A stretch of DNA of 64,000 nt from Oikopleura dioica (Eukaryota > Chordata > Appendicularia > Copelata > Oikopleuridae): positions 10,044,501-10,108,500 of the forward strand of contig OU015569.1 in NCBI GenBank assembly GCA_907165135.1, written 5' to 3'. A program made the translations under genes and the position numbers. Below, one piece after another: positions 41,373-54,486 of this stretch. The notes beneath the pieces were generated by a model, which saw only the letters and a list, made by a program, of their open reading frames with translations, ran no database searches and was not told the DNA's origin. Every line of letters begins with the position of its first letter. The first letter of the stretch is position 1.

Positions 41373-42912
41373 TTATTCGCAGTCGGCATCGTTGTAGCCT
41401 GCGATTTTGCATCTGTAGAGCTTGTCTCCCTTCTTCCAGAGCTTGTCGTTAGCCCATTCTTTGGAGAATCGCTTGTTGATGTACTCTTGGCCGCAGTAGG
41501 CGATGTATCGTTCACTCCAGTTCTTGAAGCCCTTTGCGATCTGTTTCAGCGCCTTGATCGGATCGTCACTGATTCTGAAATTTTATTTGAGTTTCTGTGC
41601 AACCGTCTCGCCTAGGGCTACTAGAACGACAACAGAGCCGTCCTTATCGCTTTTGATAACGCGCTAAATTTCGCCTTATTCGTCATATCAGTGGTCCCTT
41701 ACTGCGTAAAACGTGCTTTTCGGTGTAGGAATGATAGCACTTATTAAGTGGCCTGTAAAACTAAGAAATTAACATATATCTAATGCATTGCAAAAGTTTC
41801 ATCGCCAAAGTTTCAAAATAAGCAGGGATTGTATAATATTTACCTTCCAGCGCCTCGTCGCACTCGGCTATTAGATGTGATGTCGATAAGTTCATCATCA
41901 TCAATTCCTACGTTTCTGAACCATCGCTCGATGTCGAGGATCTTGTTCTGCAAGTCAGTGAGTTCGGTGTTGTGTCGGATGTATCGCCACTCGTCGTGAG
42001 TCATCTGCACTCGCTGGAACTTCTCCTCGAAGGTTCGGGTTCTTCCATCGGAGTCGAGGTCAGGTGTAAGAGAGGGAATTTCAAATTGTCGGACAGTGCG
42101 CTGGTCCTCCTCTTTCTTTGATTGCTTGGCCTCGCTGACGAACTGAAACAAAGATGTCACCAAAGATGACGTGGTCGACGAAGATAACACAATAGTTGCT
42201 TCATTTTCGAAGCTCCCGGCTGCGCCCTTATCATTGATATTGAATTAATATCCCCCCATTTTATTTAGCTCCTTGATGATGCAATGAGCGGCCAGATGAG
42301 TGGCGACTCACGTTCTAATTCGGAAGAAATCACAAAGCTAACAATTTTCTCGCTTATTTCCATTTTTAAAATGCTGATATCTCCGCTTGAATATTTATAT
42401 TTTTGAGCGAGAGTATTGATTAACACCTATGCAGAAGGCGCACACTCTTGGCGCTCTTTATTGTCAAGCACTATCACTTCTACTATTCTTAGAATGCTAT
42501 CTTCGATGCACTTAGTTACTTACAATTTCGTACGGCTGAGGACCGCCATTTGGCACGTTGGGATCGTAGAAACCGCATCGTCTATCTCCATCGGGATTGG
42601 TGCGTTCGAAGAGCTCGAGCATCTTGTCGGACTTATTCTTGATGTTTTCGATGAGCTCGTTGCCTCGTTTCTCCCTAAATTCAGCAGTTGCTACACTACC
42701 TGAGTTGTTGATGATGTTGTTTTCCATCCATGTGATGGCCAAGTTTCTCAATCTCGAGATTCGCTACATCAAAAGTTAAGCTCGAAACGAAAGCTCGATT
42801 GTGGTACCTTGTTGGGGTCTCGCTGGCGAGCAGCCTCCGTGTTGCTCAAAAGAGCTAAATAAAACCAATATCGGCCGGTCATTTTCTTGGCGTTCTGATT
42901 GTAGGTGAACAT
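41373..42912 (-). CDS. Unrecognised, probably secreted 281-aa protein (4 exons)
   Basis: Exons 42912-42808, 42763-42524, 42142-41844 and 41574-41373 join in phase to 282 codons. The N-terminus has a short hydrophobic stretch (GRYWFYLALLSNTEA) that may be a signal sequence. The middle is rich in charged helices, e.g. TAEFREKRGNELIENIKN, ERTNPDGDRRCGFYDPN and FQRVQMTHDEWRYIRHN. The C-terminus is WSERYIAYCGQEYINKRF...YRCKIAGYNDADCE, with four Cys that could form disulfides. Third positions favour C/G, as in a well-expressed gene. No family recognised; a lineage-specific secreted protein is plausible. Confidence 0.75.
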
Positions 42913-45900
42913 TTTAGTGGTAGGATTAGGTATTTCCGGGTGATAGGATTAGAGGCTGCACGTTTCTGGAGCCTATTGCGCGTGCATGGCCCGCGAATTG
43001 ATTTCCCCCGTTAGTGTGCATACTAGAAAAAAAAAGAAGAAGAAGAAACATCGTGCTCTGAGAATTGGGGGAAAAAGGAGTGGAGAGGGGACTGATTTAT
43101 TTAAACAATGAAAATATCAGGCAGCGGTTGGTTAAGACTCGATCCCTTGATCAAGCCTCACTTCGCACGCTTTCTGAGATCACTGTGACAACGCGAGAGA
43201 AAAAAGCCAGAGAGAAAGATTATGCTTTGGGTTACGATCGAGACTACTTCTAAAATTGTTGTGCTCAACCACACACGCCTAGTCAGATTTCTGAGCAGCG
43301 CGCTCCCACTTACTGTTGTGCCTATCAACAAAAATTGCAGCATCAACTATTTTATTCAATATTATTGTCGAATGAAACATCACACGATTGCGTCCTGTTT
43401 CCACTAAATGCATGGCCAATATTATACGCGCGTGCTGATAAATTACCACATTATTGGCTTTTTAAATATTTAACGCTGTGTACTAAAATCAAAATCACTG
43501 AGACGATCTGGCAAATCTCACGGATCACAGACTCTCACCCTCAGATTTTTAGATTAAAGCTATATTCTGCTACTAGAGCGCCTATATTGTCAGAAGATAC
43601 GCGAAACAAGCAAATCTACGTACTAAAGCGAGAAAGAACTAAAGAAGATGAAGTCTATGCTGAGACAAGTTCGCGAGGCTAGGGCCAACGCGAGGGAAGC
43701 TAGGTAAGTTAACGCCATGTTTAAAAATTATTATTCACTGTTGTTGCTGTTCGTAAGACCTAGCTGTGGCCAAAGATGCTCTTCGTAAAATCTCTCTGTA
43801 TGCAAAGATAGTTCTTTGCGATTTTTAAAAGTTCTCGTTCTTCATGTTCACCGCTTTCCTTAGCGTGTAGTCGCTAGAGTCTTGATAGACTGAGGATAAG
43901 AGTGTTGGATTTGTTGTTTTTTCTCTGGAAGGCTTCGCAGTCTCCGTCAGAGGATCTCCGTGGGTAGTTCTTGTGTTGAGCTCTTTTTCGGATCTCTCAA
44001 ATCTCTGTCCCACTGGTTGTTGTGCGTAGTAAAAAAGTGACGGGCTTGTAGCGTTTAAAAATTGCGTTTCAAACGTTAGCGTAAAATAAAAAAAGTCGTG
44101 GGTCCTTTTCTCAAATCCCAGTATCCATCGGCAATGAAAAATGTGGCTGGCACAAGCCGTTGCAGAACCAGTTTCGGTCGGTGGGGGCGCCCTTCCGAAA
44201 TCGGCCGCGGGGTCTCCCACCGAGATCGCCGAAGCTGGGTCCAGCAGCTCGCCAGCGCCACCGACCGGGCGACCTCCATCAGAAATCACGAGAACACACC
44301 ACCGTAATACCTCGCCTAAGCAGGATAAAGATCAGCCAAGATTACCCAAGAATCCAATTCACCAAATACAATCACCCAAGCCTTTCTCTTCCTCGAATGT
44401 TCACGTGATTTTATATCCCCGACGCGTGTCTTTGGTCGATTTCAGCAATTCAATTTCTAGCCTAAAAATTTTTGGTATAAAAAATCAAATCGCGATAGAT
44501 TCAGTGCTTTTCACTAGCCAGCAAAAATATCATAATTGGAATAATTTTATTCTCCATTTTTATTAATTTTTTAACGTAAAGAAATAAAATGCTTAATTGA
44601 ATTAAAATTTAACGCGGTTCGATATTCTGAAATGCAAAATTATTCAGAGACCTTATAAAAACGGCTGGTACGGGGCCATTTTACATTGAACTACTTGGTA
44701 ATTTGTTTGATAAACGTGAGAGACTGGTCGGAGATTTTATCGGCCTGAGAACAATTGAGCTGTGCAACTAGAGGCATTGACATTCCAAACTCTGTTGGGA
44801 GAAATTATAAGTAGACGCGAGAAATTGCCCTTTCTCGCTCCTCATCTTTACTTACGAATGAACCCCTTTCTCGGAAAATTTTGCCAAGTTGGCATAAAAG
44901 TTTTCGAACTAATTTGAGTTGAGCCTTTTTCGTAAATTTTGGAGAGAATGTTTGAAAGTGACACTTTAGGCGGAATCTGCTAAACTCGCTCAGGAGCTGT
45001 GATCGCGCCGATGTCACTGCGTCATCCCAAAAATGTTCGAAATTGAACATCTTATAAATGCGCCTTAACCTGTCTCCGCAGTTTCGGCACTTTCGGTACT
45101 GAAATAGGGATATTGGCGCCGGGGATAATAATATACGTGTGTGACGAGAAAGAAAGAGCGAAAATTTATTTGATCATGCGAAACGGCGCTGACAGCGAAT
45201 GATAAACAAAGTTAGAATATATATTTAGGCAAGACTGTTACATAAACAGATAGAGTTCCATTATTAGGAGAAGCTCACACGTGTTTTTTGTCAATTGATT
45301 TGGCTAACTCAAGCAAAGTGCTTTTCGGCAAAGAAAACAAAAGTGTGAGGGTGGTTTTGTTTTGCGAGGTCGTTGCGTAATCCCTTGATCTGAATCGGAG
45401 AATAAATAAAAGGCGAAACTGTTTTGACACTCGGAGGGCTTTGTCACCGGCCACGTCCCAACGTTAGAACATCGACCCTAATCTCCATTTCCTGGCAAGC
45501 GCGTAATCAAGCCAACTTTCATTCTAGCGGCTCTGGTAGGTCTTTTCCTGGGCAACGTGTAGAACATTCTAAAGCTAAAAGCGGGAACCTAAAAGTGGGA
45601 TTATGATTTAATCCACATCCAAAATCCATCTCAAGCTGTCTGGCGGGCGAGATTCGCTGTAATCCATACTTCGAAAAAAAGAAATTCCCGCAACTCGTAC
45701 TTGAGACGCAAATAAGCCAAATTACAAGAACTGAAACTCGACAAACTGAGACGAGAAAAAACACTTGTACAGACTGTTTCATTTCTGGATTGAATTCATT
45801 TCATTATCATTTGAGCAGTGACAGGCAGGTGAATAAATTTCAGGATACTTGAGCTACTATTTCCGAATCCTGAAATATCGGAAAAATACAGATTTTTTTT

Positions 45901-46223
45901 GAAATGCCCCTTGACTTTTTTAAAGAAATGAATTCGGAAAAATACCAGTTTTCGCGGATTTATTTTTCGTTGCGCGAATTCCAGTTACGGGAATACAGTA
46001 TTCTTAATACTTTTATGTTTTTGAATTTACAATACTTTAACTAATGGTCGGTAAAGTTGGCTAAAATGACGTGTTGAAAAACGTAACTTTCTGTAAAGTG
46101 TGGTGTTTAAAATTTGGTCTTCTTGACCGAAATTCCGACGAGCGTGGAGGGTTCAAAAGAGGCTTGCAGGAGATTGAGGGTCGTAGTTAGTCCTTACTGG
46201 ACTGAGGCAGGTGCGTAACCTAG
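42913..46223. other. Intergenic; several weak open frames
   Basis: A short frame at 43,650-43,703 (MKSMLRQVREARANAREAR) followed by GTAAGT looks like a first exon, but no acceptor in the next 500 bp continues it. 44,110-44,400 is GC-rich and open in three frames. The rest is AT-rich. Confidence 0.35.
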
Positions 46224-46404
46224 CAGCTGGCAATGCAGCGAGGAGACATTCCGGGATGATTTCGCGCGAAATTCGCCAACAATCAATCAAGACATTCTCC
46301 GTACCGCGGCCAGAAACGATGACGCAACTGAGGTTGAGGAGATCATTCAGTGCCTTAAAGAGTATTTACGTGGCATTTATATTGAATGTATGGCGTGTGT
46401 TTAA
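46224..46404 (+). CDS. Possible coding exon, unrecognised
   Basis: After an AG at 46222-46223 the frame runs 60 codons to TAA with coding-like composition (DILRTAARNDDATEVEEIIQ). An in-frame GTGTGT near the end may be a donor. A longer frame (46,211-46,711) overlaps it in another phase and looks less protein-like. Low confidence. Confidence 0.3.
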
Positions 46405-47452
46405 GCAGGAAAGGATATGGCGGAAAACTGGAAGTCTCGGTTCTGATAACCATCGAGCCGGAGAGAGGCAGCCTTTCGACCAGAAAACGAGCTCAGCTCC
46501 TTATCGCCTTTCGAAGGGAAAGCTACCGAATTCGCCCATTTTAGCACTCATTTCAAAAATGGCCTTTTTTCAATGCTCAAATCGGAGTTTACTCAGCGGT
46601 GTATTTCCACTTGCACCGCACCAGCTGCTAGTACTTAATGCCCGTGGCCAACTCCTTTTCAAAATTCGCTGCTCAACAAAAGCTGCCAGGAATATAAAAG
46701 AGCATGCATAGGGAGAATACCTTAACTAAAGACAAAAGCTCAAGTCTGAGAGTTAATTTTACGATTGGCAGGGTTAACGATCGCTAAATCGTCGATTTTA
46801 CTAAAAAGAGAATTCAAAACAGGAAAATTACAACAGGAAACAGTAAGTTCGAAGTTCATTTTTGATACTTTTGAATTAAAAAAAAAAGAAATAAAAGAGA
46901 GAAAAAGAGAGAGTGATTGAGAGGCAAATGTAGGAATAAAAATGGCGGCAGATGCCACCGGGCATCAGTGAAGATTAATCGACAGGTTCAAGCATCTCGT
47001 TGATTTTTTTTTCTTTTTTGAAAAAATGACGCAAAACGTGAGAAGCATAATTTTGATCGACGCACTGTCGCTTTCGCGAAATCTGATAAGCCCTTTCGAA
47101 AGATTTCAGCAAATTGCTAGAGTACAAGTTTGTGCTCCCTAATTTGCAATTTTCAATTAACCCAAACTATCGGTGGAATTGCTCGAATTCGCTATCTGAG
47201 CTCATTTTGTTTCGGAGTGAGGTGTCTTTAGTTGCGAAGAAAGAGCGTTAAGTGGTAGTAAATATTTTGTGTATCTAAGCGAGGTCAGTCGTCGCCTGAA
47301 CCTTGCCTTCGCCACGTTCTCCATCTTCCATGAACTCGACAAGTAGTCAAAAGAAAGTTCAACAAAAAGACTTTTTTCGTTGTTTAATTTTCGAGGTTGC
47401 TTTAGTTCGAGTATGCCCGTATTAAATTGTACAAGTAATTGTTTGATGTGAG

Positions 47453-47791
47453 TTGGGTGGCGAAATTACGATTTGCCTCGTTTTCAAAACCACCCGTTCT
47501 ATGCGTTGTCATAGTAAACATGAGATTATTGATCAGTGTTCGATCACTAAGCAATCGACTACGGGTGCTGAAAACGCAGTTGCAATTTCTTATCGAAATC
47601 TACACGTCAACCTGAAGAGTTCATTTTACTCTAAAACGCTAAAACGTATCTTTCACATAATACTTCATATTTTCAGCAAAATCAAAATTGGGAACAACAA
47701 AAATTTTTACGAGATATTAATATTCGTACTAATCGCCATTTTCTTAGTGGCTATTTTGGTAGTCCTGGCCCTTATCTGCCAGACGCTATGA
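47453..47791 (+). CDS. Possible membrane protein, uncertain
   Basis: The 112-codon frame ends with an 18-residue hydrophobic segment (FVLIAIFLVAILVVLALICQ). Immediately after, in another phase, 47,788-47,862 encodes KKHLSKADADFLELVDKHIF. The opposite strand (47,937-47,707) is also open. Which strand is coding is unclear. Confidence 0.25.
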   Translation: MGGEITICLVFKTTRSMRCHSKHEIIDQCSITKQSTTGAENAVAISYRNLHVNLKSSFYSKTLKRIFHIILHIFSKIKIGNNKNFYEILIFVLIAIFLVAILVVLALICQTL

Positions 47792-48525
47792 AAAAACATT
47801 TGTCGAAAGCTGACGCCGACTTTTTGGAACTCGTCGATAAGCATATCTTTTACATTTTTTAAAGAGGAAGTATTGCGCAAGCTAGTCCCGGTGGAGTTAA
47901 TCCTCTTCTCTGCTGATTCAACTTCACTAGAATGCAAAAGGCGAGAAATGAGTAACGCCTAGAGAGTCTCTAAAAGAGGGTTCATGCCGTCGGTGACTAG
48001 GTGCGAGATAGGATGTAGTTAATTGGTACATTGGCGGACGTGGCTGACAAACTATTTTCGCAGCTTAGAGCGATATTCCGGAGACGAGATAATTTTTTAT
48101 AATTGTTTGACTTTCGTAAAATGCCGTATGTGGAGATTTCAGAGCGTTTCTATTACGCCCAATAAAATCAGTGTTTCCTACGAGTGTTCGTTTCTACTAG
48201 CTTGAATAATGGTAGCTTGCAAATATTCTTTTCCGAAGTTCGAACAATTTATCAATCTATTTGAGAGGGGGGTCCTTAAATAATTTTGGCTAGAAACATT
48301 ATCCGGCTTAACTCTCTCTTGCGAAACAAACTTGAGTGCGTTTGGAAAGACGGTGAAGCGATTAATCTGAGCTCGTCAGTTCAACTATCATAACCGACCA
48401 AACACAGAAACAACCCCCGGTTACTTCTAACCTCAGCGCTTCTAAAAGATCAACGCACGCGGCGGCTTAGAGGAACGCACAATTTTTTTGTATCGAGAAT
48501 TAAAGTAACCTTGACTTTAAGGGCG

Positions 48526-50144
48526 ATGCCGAAAGCGCTGGGAGGAGCAATCGGCGCAAACAAGGCCCGGGACAGACTTGGAACGAAGAATTCGAATGGT
48601 GAGTGTTTGCTATTTTAAAGACGATCGATCTTGTGCCTGAGATCCGCCCGGATAGTGTTTTGACGGACTGTGAACGCGGATCCGCTTTTCATCCCTCTTT
48701 TTTACTGTGCATGCTTCATGTCTGTAACGTTTCTATCTATAGTGTCTAAGTCGAGCTCTGACTACAGTAAAGTCCACCAAAGTGAGTTCACGGATCGAGA
48801 AATAATCATCAATTTAAAACTTACAGAAATTAACAACTGCTCAAAGTTCGAGCCTCAAACCACATTTAAAGTTGAATAACTTGAGTTTTAAATCGAATAA
48901 CTCGTAACCCAACTATCAATTCTCGTTCTCGTCCAGATTTAATAAAAATGTTAAGGCGACTTCTACGAAGACGACACGGACTGTAAGTACAACCATTTCG
49001 CAATAAAACAGAGCAGAAGCAGGTGAAATGAAGAATACAAGTTTACCAGGTTTTATTTTCAAGAATCTAAAATCCGAAAATCCGAAAATTGTAAATGTCC
49101 GTGCAAATTTTATTCAGCTCTTGATTTGTGCGCTCTGAATGTCGAAGAACTCGAAGGTGAGACAGTTGTCGTGCACAGTATTGTACATTCACTTATCTTG
49201 ATGTTGATTTTGACGTGTGATTGGCGTTGTGGATGAGCTGCAAATTGCTCGGTGTGAATTAGAAGTTGCCCTCGTATATCGTGAGTGGATGTGTTTGGCC
49301 TCCGTGTTGTGTTTGCTGTCACAACTGGTCAGCATGGACACGGGTACCCCATTCCACGTGGACGAACAAGAGTTAAATCGGCCCAAATTTTCGAATCCAA
49401 TTCTTGATTTTTCTCTGCAGACAAACGATCACTGCCCAAATACGATTTCTTCCAAACGAGCTCAGTCTAATCGGAAGCATCCCCGCGCAACTTTCTTCTT
49501 TTCTAAAATTCTCCGTTCAGTGTTAAAAATTTTGAAACTGAAATTTGAATTCTTCGCTGTCATAAATTGTAATCTTGTGATTCTTTTTCAATTCTGGTTG
49601 TTTTATCAGCTTGAATTTAGCGGATGACCCAGCTCGCGCTCGTCAATTAGAAGTTATTAACCAAATAAGGGGGCTCATCAAGGTAGCATTTTTTGTTCTT
49701 GTTGTCTCGTCAATTAATAAACGGCAGCCCCTGCTTTGCATGAAATATTTAGTCGACAGAAGAACTGAGCTGGCTCGAGTTGCTAGAACACGTCGGAATC
49801 AGCGAGGACGAGTACCTTCAGTACGGAGCAATCTGGCGCGACATTGCCGAGGCTGATCACTCGGCCTCGCTCCGCCAAAAAGACCAGTTCATCTTTCTCG
49901 ACGATCTCAAGGATCTCTGCGAGCGGACTAGACATATTTTTAAAATTCCCAATTTGGATAGTGACAAGATCGCGCGGCTCGATATCCCCGTGATGAGCTT
50001 CCACTTTGGAGACAAAGTGCACAGGCTGGACGTCACCAAAGCCTTGCTCATTGAAGATGATGGGTTAAAATTAGTTCTGATTGTTTTTTCGAAATTCTAA
50101 GTCTTGACCCAGTTTTTACCCAGCCACAGCCGTTGATCAAATGA
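48526..50144 (+). CDS. Protein resembling the C-terminal EF-hand-like domain of voltage-gated Na/Ca channels, copy 1
   Basis: Exons 48526-48598, 48937-48982, 49421-about 49520 (3' end uncertain), 49621-49682, 49753-50063 and 50102-50144. The large exon encodes ELSWLELLEHVGISEDEYLQ, YGAIWRDIAEADH, DDLKDLCERTRHIFKIPN and LDIPVM...GDKVHRLDV. This follows the channel C-terminus: helix-rich E-F-hand-like fold, then the L-D-[IL]-P-M/V-x3-G-D-K-[IV]-H-x-L-D-V/I strand. No membrane segments precede it; the first exons are small and basic (MLRRLLRRRHG). It therefore looks like a stand-alone domain protein, not a channel. Tandem paralogue at 52,166. Confidence 0.6.
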
Positions 50145-52165
50145 TGGATTTATTGCGAAGGGTGTGCACGTGATCGATCAAGTACACAGGATTTTGTTCT
50201 GATGATCAGCTGCACACCCTGCTATAAAGAACCGCGACAATGAGTTAGAAAAGCGCAAGGCAAGTGTTATGATTTAGCAGCGCTCCCAAGCAGGCTGAAG
50301 AAAAGAAGATTCTAACACTTGCGCAAGATTTATTTCCAAATCGAGGAACACCTAAAACGTCGTTATCCGCCACGGGCTTAATCAAAAGCAGCCGCAAAAG
50401 TACCAAGCGTTTAATTTTCACTAACCTTTCGGTTTTGTTATCACACTGTGTCGAATCGCCAGTAACCGCCGCAATTCTCACAGTATTCTCTTACTCACTC
50501 TTTAGAGTTTAGATTCGTTAGTTTTCTCAATCCAAATAATTATATAAAGAGTAAAGCCCGGCTGTGAGACGCGCGAACTTATGTGCGAGTACGAAATTTA
50601 CAAATCTTCCTTGCAGCCTGCCGACGTCTCCACCTCCCGCCTTGCCTGATTCTCACCACTGACTAACCACTTACACTGGCTAACCTCTCACTTTGTAATT
50701 CTAATAACAATTGGGCCCGAATTTCCTTTTCATCTGAAATTAAAACGAATCAAGTTGTTTTGCAAAGTCGGCCCTAAAAATCCCCAAATTTTCAGGACCC
50801 TCAAATTTTTTTTACGCTGCTCATTATTAATTTATTCATTCTCATTGCCCCCTGTTTATACGCCCAAGTTAACGATAGTTGACTTAACTTACTTGGAATG
50901 CTAGTTGTTAAAATAAAAAAATGCCTTATAAATTATAATTAAAAAAAAAACATTTTCTGAAATAAAACATCTGATACGACCGACCTCTTTTTTTTATCTG
51001 ATACTTCTCCCTTTTACATTAATTCCACTCAGGAGTTTTTGCCCATTCGAGATAGAGAGAGAAAAAAATTAAAAAACGAAATGCCTGTTGTTTTACCAAA
51101 ACGGTTTCGCTCCCATGCAAACGGTATTTTCACGCGCGGAATTTTAAAATACAATTTTGACCGGCAGACGTTTTTGCTTGAATTCTTTTTAGAGCTCAAT
51201 CTAGCAACTCGTGGGCCTCTGCAACTGATTAGAGCGGTATTTATAAAATGAGATTCCGCTCGAAATTAAAACACTTACACGGGCACTTTTGGCAATCTAT
51301 ACGCGAGAGTCGCATTTTGCAAATGTGGATATAAAGACCTAAAAGCAAGCTTAGAATTTCGTCACTCAGTCGTGTTTTCTGTCGAATAGTAGTTTGCAAA
51401 AATGAATTCGCTTCTTATCAAGGTGTCATGTATAAGTTGACGCGCTATTCTCGAGAAAATGATCTTGCTTTCTCAGAAGGAAGGTTGCAATTAGAATTGG
51501 TACAGACCAATTATTCTATAATATAGCTAGAATTCGTCTGATACCAAACCTTTTTCTCGGTTAGGAATTAGGGCTAGGCTTTAGGGTTAGGAGCATCATA
51601 CCAATTTAAGCCAAATTATACAATAATTGGTCCTGTACCAATTCTAATTGCATACTTCCTCTCAGAACAGTCGCCAAAAAGAACAGCCATCGCGAAAAGC
51701 GGCAAGGCCTGCTCGTAAAAATAACCTGCATCCTCGGAGAATAAAGTCAACAAAGGACCCTACTGTAGGAGGACTAATTCTCTCCATCATGTGAATTAAC
51801 GTCTATCTCGAGTAGATCCTTACGTGGTTGTCTTTGAAAGTAATCCCACTTTGTTTCGTCAGATGCAGCGTTCAGAGCTATTTTACCTTTTCTACCGAGA
51901 ACAAGGCACGGGAAAGTCTGTCAGCTTCTGGTAGTGCACCAACAAGTTTGAAATTTCAAGTTGAAAATTAGATAATGAGTCGCAATTTAACCTTTCTGCG
52001 CACAGGTGAAAAAGAATTTAGCGAGCTTTAAATCGTAAAAAGATCGCTGAATTCCCTCTGTGAATAACCGCGCTCTGGGAATAAACCTGGAAACAAAAAA
52101 ATTAATGAGAAGGAAGCAGAAAATCTACTCAATCTTCGTAAACAGTTCTCGTTTATCTTTTAGCC
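50145..52165. other. Intergenic with one MITE-like repeat
   Basis: No gene seen between the two channel-like paralogues. The repeat at 51,486-51,652 is listed separately. Confidence 0.45.
51486..51652. repeat. MITE-like element with ~30-bp inverted ends
   Basis: TGCAATTAGAATTGGTACAG at the left end is matched by the reverse complement of CTGTACCAATTCTAATTGCA at the right. The similarity continues inward (ACCAATTATT) and weakly outward (AGAGGAAG-type). The centre contains GGTTAGGGCTAGG-like sequence. No coding capacity. Confidence 0.8.
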
Positions 52166-53738
52166 ATGACGAACAAATTAAAAGACAAACAGCTTAATGT
52201 TCTCGGCATTATGAGAAAACTGGGAGGAAAGCAAGACGAAAACTGCACTCTTGAAGGTAGGCAAAAAAGGGACCAGAGGAAAAGCTGAAATTTTATCTCG
52301 ATTTTTGATCACGTGATCTAGTCTAGTGTAGGAAAAAGAGAGGAAAAACGCTTTCCGCTCTTCGGGAGGTCTCTAAAATTCGTGTCATTTAGCGATGCGA
52401 TTGCAAATTGAGATATAAACCCACTTTCTTATCTTATTTATACTTTTGCTTTGGAAAGGCCTTTTTGCAAGTTTCCAGCGAAACTGGAAATTTCTCATAT
52501 AGAAATTTTGAATGCACTTGGGTTTTTATTGCAGCGGTAAATCATCACTGCCTGAAATTACAGGAAACGCGTTTAGCTTTGATAGTTTTACTGTTTTTTT
52601 TTTATTTTTCGTTACGGAATTTCAAAGTGATTTAAGAACTTTTGTTCGATCTGGGGATGAGCGAGGATCAGTTCCTTATCTTTGGCGAGATTTGGCGAAA
52701 ATACGGGAGGCGCGACGAGGCAGGAGCGGATTTGGCGTTTGAATTACGAAACTTTGTCAGTTTTATCATTCGCGCAATTATGATTTAGGGCGAACGTGCG
52801 CCAGATCCGGTGAACTAGCATCGCTCAGGCAACGTGATCAATTCATTTTTCTCAAAGATCTTCCAGCTCTCGTCCGCGACGTCGGCAAAAAATGTTTTGT
52901 TTCGGCTTCCACAGCTTCATCCGTACTTTCTCAAAAATCAAACACAGTAGTAAGCCAAATTGAGGAATAAAAGAGTCCGGCAGTGATCGATTCGTCAGTA
53001 GACTTGATCTGCCTGTCATGGGATTCTATTATGGCTACACAGGAGCAGAGGAGACTCCAGCGGACGGTGAGGTTTTCGTGGAAGAAGAGCCCAAACCAAG
53101 CTTCTTCCAGCAGATGTGCCTCAAGTTGAGGCGGTCTTCCAGCGAAAGTGAGTACGAAGACGAAAGCGAGCTGGAATCGACGGCCGAAGACGAAGACGAA
53201 GTCGACCCCGATCTCATCCTCAAAGTCCACAGACTCGATGTGACTATGTTTCTGCTCAAGGAGAAGCAGTCCTTCAAAGACATGAACGAACGTGACCAAC
53301 GATCTGTAAGTCATTGAAAGCAAAGCGATAATATTCTCACTTAAGATGGAACGATCTCTGCATGAGCGACTTTCGCTGCGGTGGCCGACCAGCTCCGGGT
53401 TCCTTCATTATCTTTGAGAGCTTTTGAGGCGAATTCCGAATTCTCTTGCGGTTTTATCTTACTGCGCTGCCGTTATTCGCGGAATCTAACTAGCACATTA
53501 GTCTCACAGTTGTGAGCTTTATTTTCATCAAGCAGGAACCCAAAAGTAGAGAACTGCTAGACTCCTACGTCACCTATAATGTTCGCTCCCTGCCAGAGCA
53601 GCTACAGGTAATTGGAAGTTCTGCGCTTTCTTCCGTCAGAAAGGCTTTGAGTATTTCACCAAAAGAGATGAAAATAAAATTATTTTTGTTCAGGCATCAA
53701 TTTTTCCGAGAATGAAGACAACCAGCTTCGCCAAATGA
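52166..53738 (+). CDS. Channel C-terminus-like protein, copy 2, with acidic insertion
   Basis: Well-supported exons are 52637-52759, 52789-52949, 52976-53305, 53536-53607 and 53694-53738 (stop TGA). 52166-52256 is a likely first exon; the link between them is not settled. It parallels copy 1: GMSEDQFLIFGEIWRKYG, SLRQRDQFIFLKDLPALV, SRLDLPVMGFYYG and KVHRLDVTMFLL. Between the last two, where copy 1 has GD, an insertion of ~65 residues rich in Glu/Asp/Ser (EYEDESELESTAEDEDEVD) is present. The C-terminus reads RELLDSYVTYNVRSLPEQLQ. The insertion would lengthen the loop before the final strand. Confidence 0.6.
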
Positions 53739-54486
53739 TATTTCGGCAGGCAGCAAAGAGAGTTTCTTGTGTTGTTAACTTCTTATTGTGGAATAAATCG
53801 ATTTCATTAATCTGCATTTCCACAACACGTGACATCTCTACCAGAATCTGTATCGTTTTGATCAATTTTGAGCGATCGGATTCGCTCTGCCTTGCAACTA
53901 TAACACGATGACTGCCCAAAAGTTCAGCTGTGTTCCCTCATCCAGAGTAAAATTGGCTAAACTTAAAAATTTGACATGGTGTGCTCATAATTGTGCCCTT
54001 TGCGCTCCCCTCTGCCGCGCGAAATTGATCGGCTCTTTTGGGGCTCGCGAATTGCCCTTTTCTCGTGATCAAGAGCACATTACCCAGTCAAAGACATCAA
54101 CACGTACTTATGCGTGGATTTCTTCGACCTTCTTCACTACCAAAAAAGATCATTTGAAAATTTCGTGCGATTAATTTAGTGCTGGAAAGATGCACCGTGT
54201 CTTTTGGAAAAAAGGGTTGCGCCGTTCGTTAACGAGGAATAAACGAGCAGCAGCTATTCGTTAGGCACGTTTTTCATCCCTTCTCTTCATAATTTTCTCT
54301 CAATTATCAGAAGCAAGGACATTCTCCCTAGCTTCCGAGTCTTTCCCTTTTCTCAATTGAAGCTAGGAATCACCCATAATTTTTCTTTATTAATCATCTA
54401 GTCGCAAATTTGGTTTCCTCTAATTGAAATATAAATAAATTCATTTCCTGTAAGACTCACTTCTTTTTGAGAGACAACATAGACTG

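Noticed and set aside
43650-43703. MKSMLRQVREARANAREAR followed by GTAAGT, looks like a first exon
   Set aside because: No acceptor within the next ~500 bp continues the frame, so it was not listed as a gene.
44110-44566. GC-rich segment open in three frames, including a Pro/Ser-rich 141-codon frame
   Set aside because: No frame stands out by codon pattern and no splice partner was found; openness is explained by base composition.
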